DNA from: Bacillota bacterium
Lineage (GTDB): Bacteria > Bacillota > Sulfobacillia > Symbiobacteriales > ZC4RG38
DNA: 5,573 bases
Assembly: GCA_003242505.1 (NCBI GenBank)
Contig: QGUP01000151.1
Span: forward strand, 1 to 5,573
Direction: 5' to 3'
Shown here: in pieces, positions 5,100 to 5,573 of the stretch
Layout: each line of letters begins with the position of its first letter
How positions within the stretch are numbered: the stretch's first letter is position 1
Notes under the pieces: generated by a model
The model's database searches: none
The model's input: the letters and a program-made list of their open reading frames with translations, nothing else
Told to the model about the DNA's origin: nothing
Program-made: the position numbers and the translations under genes

Positions 5100-5573
5100 C
5101 AGACTCCTCTTCCTTACAGGCTTGTGCCAGGGCGCCGGCCACCAGGGGGAACTCGTCCGGCCACAGGGTCCGGAGGTCCAGGAGGATCCGGTCCTGCTGG
5201 ACCCGGACCATCACCGGGGGATCGGCCTCCCGGAGCCGGGCCTCCACCCGGTGGACCGGCCGCCGGGGGGTGACGGCCACCAGCACCGTCGGGATCTCCA
5301 CCCCCGGCAGGGCGCCGCCCCCGGCCTGGGAGGTGCCTTCCACCACCCGGACCTCGGCCCGGTCCCCCACCGCCGCCGCCACCCGCTCGGCCAGTTCCTG
5401 GGCAGCGGGCCGGAGGTCCTCCGGGGTCCGGCCCAGCATCGCCAGGGTCGCGGTCTCGGCCACGGCGCGCCCCGGGTCCGAGTGGAGCCGCGGGGGGGCC
5501 CGATCACCCCCCCGGGTCAGCTTGCGGTTCCGGCACGCCGGGCACAGGGGGGCGACACGGTAGACAGTAAAAG
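5086..5573 (-). CDS. selA: L-seryl-tRNA(Sec) selenium transferase SelA, C-terminal fragment
   Basis: SelA is a PLP enzyme that converts seryl-tRNA(Sec) to selenocysteinyl-tRNA(Sec) using selenophosphate. The last 161 codons are present; the rest, including the PLP-binding lysine, lies beyond the right edge. Diagnostic segments are VVEGTSQAGGGALPGVEIPT, equivalent to the SQIGSGSLP region of E. coli SelA, then ARLREADPPVMVRVQQDRILLDLRTL split across 5145-5222, like the PVIGRI...LDLR end of the family. Upstream, TLAMLGRTPEDL matches TLRLL-type sequence, and KLT, then 12 residues, then DP keeps the spacing of E. coli KMT...HP, so the frame stays open to the window edge with no gap. The GTG at 5461-5463 is internal, not a start. 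Residues coded at 5491-5514, and several further upstream, are unusually divergent (see findings). The TGA stop lies inside the bshC start region, so the two genes form one operon. Confidence 0.87.
   Translation of the reverse strand, partial: FTVYRVAPLCPACRNRKLTRGGDRAPPRLHSDPGRAVAETATLAMLGRTPEDLRPAAQELAERVAAAVGDRAEVRVVEGTSQAGGGALPGVEIPTVLVAVTPRRPVHRVEARLREADPPVMVRVQQDRILLDLRTLWPDEFPLVAGALAQACKEEESDDAG
5104..5109 (-). promoter_or_regulatory. bshC ribosome binding site inside the selA coding region
   Basis: GAGGAG is part of a purine-rich run (AAGGAAGAGGAG, 5104-5115) that codes for the Lys-Glu-Glu-Glu near the SelA C-terminus. It is 4 bases from ATG 5099 and 7 from ATG 5096. Its position implies that ribosomes finishing selA reinitiate on bshC. 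Confidence 0.7.

Noticed and set aside
3096..5273. Open frame of 725 codons on the plus strand, opposite bshC and selA
   Set aside because: It lies antisense to clearly recognised bshC, reads as Pro/Gly/Leu/His-rich sequence with no family motif, and is a typical by-product of high-GC codon bias.
5490..5515. Compensating frameshifts at the 7-G and 7-C runs as the cause of the divergent SelA stretch
   Set aside because: Removing one base from one run and adding one to the other gives RGVIGPPP-like sequence, no closer to the family, and an extra G in the first run produces a TGA stop. Substitutions explain the stretch better than indels.
1..5573. CRISPR arrays, insertion sequences, tRNA or rRNA genes
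   Set aside because: No regularly spaced repeats, transposase-like frames with terminal repeats, or conserved tRNA/rRNA segments were seen on either strand.

Overview
This window is very GC-rich (about 70% by eye). Its gene content points to a high-GC Bacillota lineage, such as relatives of Thermaerobacter, Symbiobacterium or Limnochordia. The strongest taxonomic clue is bshC, the last gene of bacillithiol synthesis, which is found mostly in Bacillota and Deinococcota. The strong AAGGAGG-like ribosome binding sites fit the same group. The exact genus cannot be read from the sequence. The window may be a whole short contig, since a gene runs off each end.

Layout, left to right. A minus-strand NADP-binding Rossmann oxidoreductase starts at 212 and leaves the window at base 1, so only its first 70 residues are present. 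It is divergent from a plus-strand Dps-family ferritin-like protein (499-1248, GTG start). The 286 bases between them hold overlapping -10-like elements and short direct repeats. The Dps gene converges on a minus-strand secreted 5'-nucleotidase/cyclic phosphodiesterase (1453-3069). The 204-base gap between these two is packed with GC-rich inverted repeats that probably terminate both transcripts. A 380-base gap (3070-3449) follows, holding the nucleotidase leader and AT-rich island at its left and terminator hairpins for bshC at its right. On the minus strand come bshC (3450-5099) and, overlapping its start by 14 bases, the C-terminal part of selA (5086-5573, running off the right edge).

How the genes fit together. 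selA and bshC are almost certainly co-transcribed and translationally coupled. They link selenocysteine-tRNA synthesis to the main low-molecular-weight thiol of Bacillota, and with Dps (iron and peroxide protection) the window has a mild redox theme. The nucleotidase is a separate exported enzyme, probably for nucleotide or phosphate scavenging, with its own ribosome binding site and promoter region.

All five genes belong to recognised families. I see no CRISPR array, mobile element, tRNA or rRNA, and nothing that amounts to a new defence or biosynthetic system. The points most worth a second look are the selA-bshC overlap, an oddly divergent stretch of selA at the right edge, the extended Dps with altered ferroxidase-site spacing, and the repeats in the divergent promoter region.
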